A stretch of 6,820 nt of DNA. It comes from SIG607 sp045601805 (lineage in GTDB: Bacteria; Bacillota; Clostridia; Oscillospirales; Acutalibacteraceae). Both the position numbers and the translations under genes were made by a program. Below the pieces are notes generated by a model that was not told the DNA's origin, made no database searches, and saw nothing but the letters and a program-made list of their open reading frames with translations. This document shows positions 5,748 through 6,820 of the stretch, in pieces. Where the stretch lies: the NCBI GenBank assembly GCA_045601805.1, contig JAZSAJ010000056.1, positions 1 through 6,820 on the forward strand, in the 5' to 3' direction. Positions within the stretch are counted from its first letter, which is position 1. Every line of letters starts with the position of its first letter.

Positions 5748-5792
5748 TCTACCGGCAGTAGAGTGACTCTACCACGGCGTTTTTATGGTAGA
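5748..5792. promoter_or_regulatory. Cluster of four phased TCTAC/GTAGA half-sites (operator-like)
   Basis: Half-sites TCTAC (5748-5752), GTAGA (5758-5762), TCTAC (5768-5772) and GTAGA (5788-5792) alternate in orientation, with starts 10, 10 and 20 bases apart, so all face the same side of the helix. The middle two make GTAGAGTGACTCTAC (5758-5772), a perfect dyad with seven-base arms and one central base. The cluster lies upstream of the regulator's -35 element and overlaps the possible DegV promoter. The resemblance of spaced TCTACC/GGTAGA arms to MerR-type operators is noted, but no MerR gene is in the window. Confidence 0.6.
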
Positions 5793-5794
5793 AT
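5763..5794 (+). promoter_or_regulatory. Possible DegV promoter with a long spacer
   Basis: TAGAAT (5789-5794) matches five of six bases of the -10 consensus. GTGACT (5763-5768) matches four of six of the -35, with a 20-base spacer. A spacer of 19-20 is typical of activator-twisted promoters. Weaker -10 candidates TATAAA (5825-5830) and TATATT (5832-5837) lie downstream without a good -35. The true start is uncertain. Confidence 0.35.
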
Positions 5795-5884
5795 AACAAT
5801 AGAACAAGAAATAAGGGCGGTAGGTATAAATTATATTGGTTTTGGGGTAAAATCAACTTAAGAAAACTTTACAGGAGTAGTTTT

Positions 5885-6763
5885 ATGTCTTTTGAAATTA
5901 TTACAGATACCCCCGCCAACATACCCCTTTCTTTTGCAGAAAAGGAAAACATAACGGTTATTCCCTTTCCTTATTACTTAAACGGCGAAGAACACCAAAC
6001 AATAGATTTTGAATCTTTTGCCGCTTCGGAATATTACCAAAAAATACGCGACGGTGAAAAGGTTACCACCTCTCAGGTTGCACCGCAAAGATATAAAGAA
6101 ATATTTGAAAAGTTTTTAAAAGAAAACAAGGATATTATTTATATTTGTTTGTCTTCGGGCGTTAGCGGTTCTTACCAAAGTGCGCTTATGGCAAAAGAAG
6201 AACTGTCAGAAACCTATAAAGACGCGAAAATTGAAATTATTGATTCAATTGGCGCTTCGCTTGGCGAAGGATTACTTGTTTACAAAGCAGCCGATTTTAG
6301 AGCACAAGGGTATGACTGCCAAAAAGCCGCCGAAATGTTAGAAAAATCAAAACGCTATATTTACCAAGTATTTACAGTTGGCGACCTTAAATATTTAAAA
6401 CAAACAGGCAGAATAAGCAATGTTAAAGCAATAGCAGGTACAATACTTAACATTAAACCCATTTTAAAGGGTGATAAAGACGGAAAAATAGTTGAATTTA
6501 TAAAGGTTAGAGGCAGAAAAAAAGCAATTTACACACTTGCCGAAAAATACCGCGAACTAGTTAAAAACCCCGAAGAACAAATTGTGGGTATTTCGCACTG
6601 TGACTGCGAAGAAGATGCAAAACTTTTAGAAGAACTTATTACTGCAAAAATGCCACCCAAACAAATTGTAAAGGTAATGCACGAACCCGCAACGGGCTCA
6701 CATATTGGTCCCGATTCGTTAGCACTTTACTTTGAAGGCGAACGCAACGTTAGATTTTGTTAA
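5885..6763 (+). CDS. DegV family protein (FakB-like fatty acid-binding protein)
   Basis: This is a 292-residue cytosolic protein of the DegV family. Members bind a fatty acid in a tunnel between two alpha/beta domains; FakB members present it to the kinase FakA to make acyl phosphate for phospholipid synthesis. Visible motifs are IITDTPANIP (5-14), TTSQVAP (61-67), LSSGVSGSYQSA (89-100), IDSIGASLGEG (119-129), DLKYLKQTGRIS (167-178), IKPIL (190-194), VRGRKKA (208-214) and GSHIGPDSLALYF (271-283). The Ser/Thr of TSQ, the SGS loop and H273 correspond to the conserved carboxylate-binding region. The usual GPG near the end reads GPD here. The length is typical for the family. The start has AGGAG seven bases upstream (5873-5877). 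It stands alone and divergent from the regulator; no fakA-like gene is in the window. Fatty acid specificity is unknown. Confidence 0.92.
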   Translation: MSFEIITDTPANIPLSFAEKENITVIPFPYYLNGEEHQTIDFESFAASEYYQKIRDGEKVTTSQVAPQRYKEIFEKFLKENKDIIYICLSSGVSGSYQSALMAKEELSETYKDAKIEIIDSIGASLGEGLLVYKAADFRAQGYDCQKAAEMLEKSKRYIYQVFTVGDLKYLKQTGRISNVKAIAGTILNIKPILKGDKDGKIVEFIKVRGRKKAIYTLAEKYRELVKNPEEQIVGISHCDCEEDAKLLEELITAKMPPKQIVKVMHEPATGSHIGPDSLALYFEGERNVRFC

Positions 6764-6765
6764 AT

Positions 6766-6800
6766 AAATATCCCCCCGTATAACGGGGGGTATTTCATTT
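6766..6800 (+). terminator. Intrinsic terminator of the DegV gene
   Basis: CCCCCCGT (6772-6779) pairs perfectly with ACGGGGGG (6783-6790) around ATA. With T6771 bulged out, AAATA (6766-6770) continues against TATTT (6791-6795). The T tract is broken by C at 6796. The stem starts eight bases after the stop codon. Confidence 0.85.
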
Positions 6801-6802
6801 TC

Positions 6803-6813
6803 GGGCATAGCCC
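6803..6813. other. Short hairpin at the right window edge
   Basis: GGGC (6803-6806) pairs with GCCC (6810-6813) around ATA, and TCGG (6801-6804) could alternatively pair with CCGA (6817-6820). The structure may continue outside the window. Nothing more can be said of 6796-6820. Confidence 0.3.
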
Positions 6814-6820
6814 TAACCGA

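Noticed and set aside
5640..5861. 73-codon plus-strand frame over the XRE start and divergent spacer
   Set aside because: It has no ribosome binding site, overlaps the regulator on the other strand and runs through the promoter and operator-like sites.

Overview
The window looks like chromosomal DNA from a low-to-moderate G+C member of the Bacillota, most likely Clostridia. The reasons are strong GGAGG-type ribosome binding sites, sigma-A-type promoters with 17-base spacers, a tRNA gene with an encoded CCA end, and gene families common there (MepA-like MATE pump, SteT/LAT-type permease, XRE regulator with membrane segments, DegV/FakB protein). The genus cannot be told from the sequence. There is no phage, transposase, integrase or CRISPR gene.

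Layout: 1-57 is the 3' part of a tRNA-Pro(UGG), followed by its terminator. 219-1577 (+) is a MATE efflux pump with its own promoter and a proline codon preference unlike its neighbours. 1788-3182 (+) is an APC-superfamily amino acid permease ended by a strong terminator. 3264-3523 is a non-coding array of short hairpins separated by a conserved 9-base linker whose orientation flips at the centre. 3613-5028 (+) is an unusual membrane protein with four DUF898-type modules, a Sel1-like soluble region and a last membrane segment. A bidirectional terminator separates it from the convergent 5063-5674 (-), an XRE-type regulator with four predicted membrane helices. The divergent spacer holds a cluster of TCTAC/GTAGA half-sites at exact 10, 10 and 20-base steps. 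5885-6763 (+) is a DegV/FakB-family fatty-acid-binding protein with its own terminator.

The genes do not form an operon. Nearly every one has its own promoter, ribosome binding site and terminator, so the region is a row of single transcription units: two transporters, a membrane protein of unknown function, a membrane-linked regulator and a lipid-binding protein. The only suggestive pairing is the divergent XRE/DegV pair, which shares the operator-like spacer.

The strongest candidate for something undescribed is the hairpin array at 3264-3523. It lies between the permease terminator and the next promoter, has no credible coding capacity, and keeps base pairing while changing stem sequence from unit to unit. 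That is the signature of a structure maintained in RNA or single-stranded DNA.
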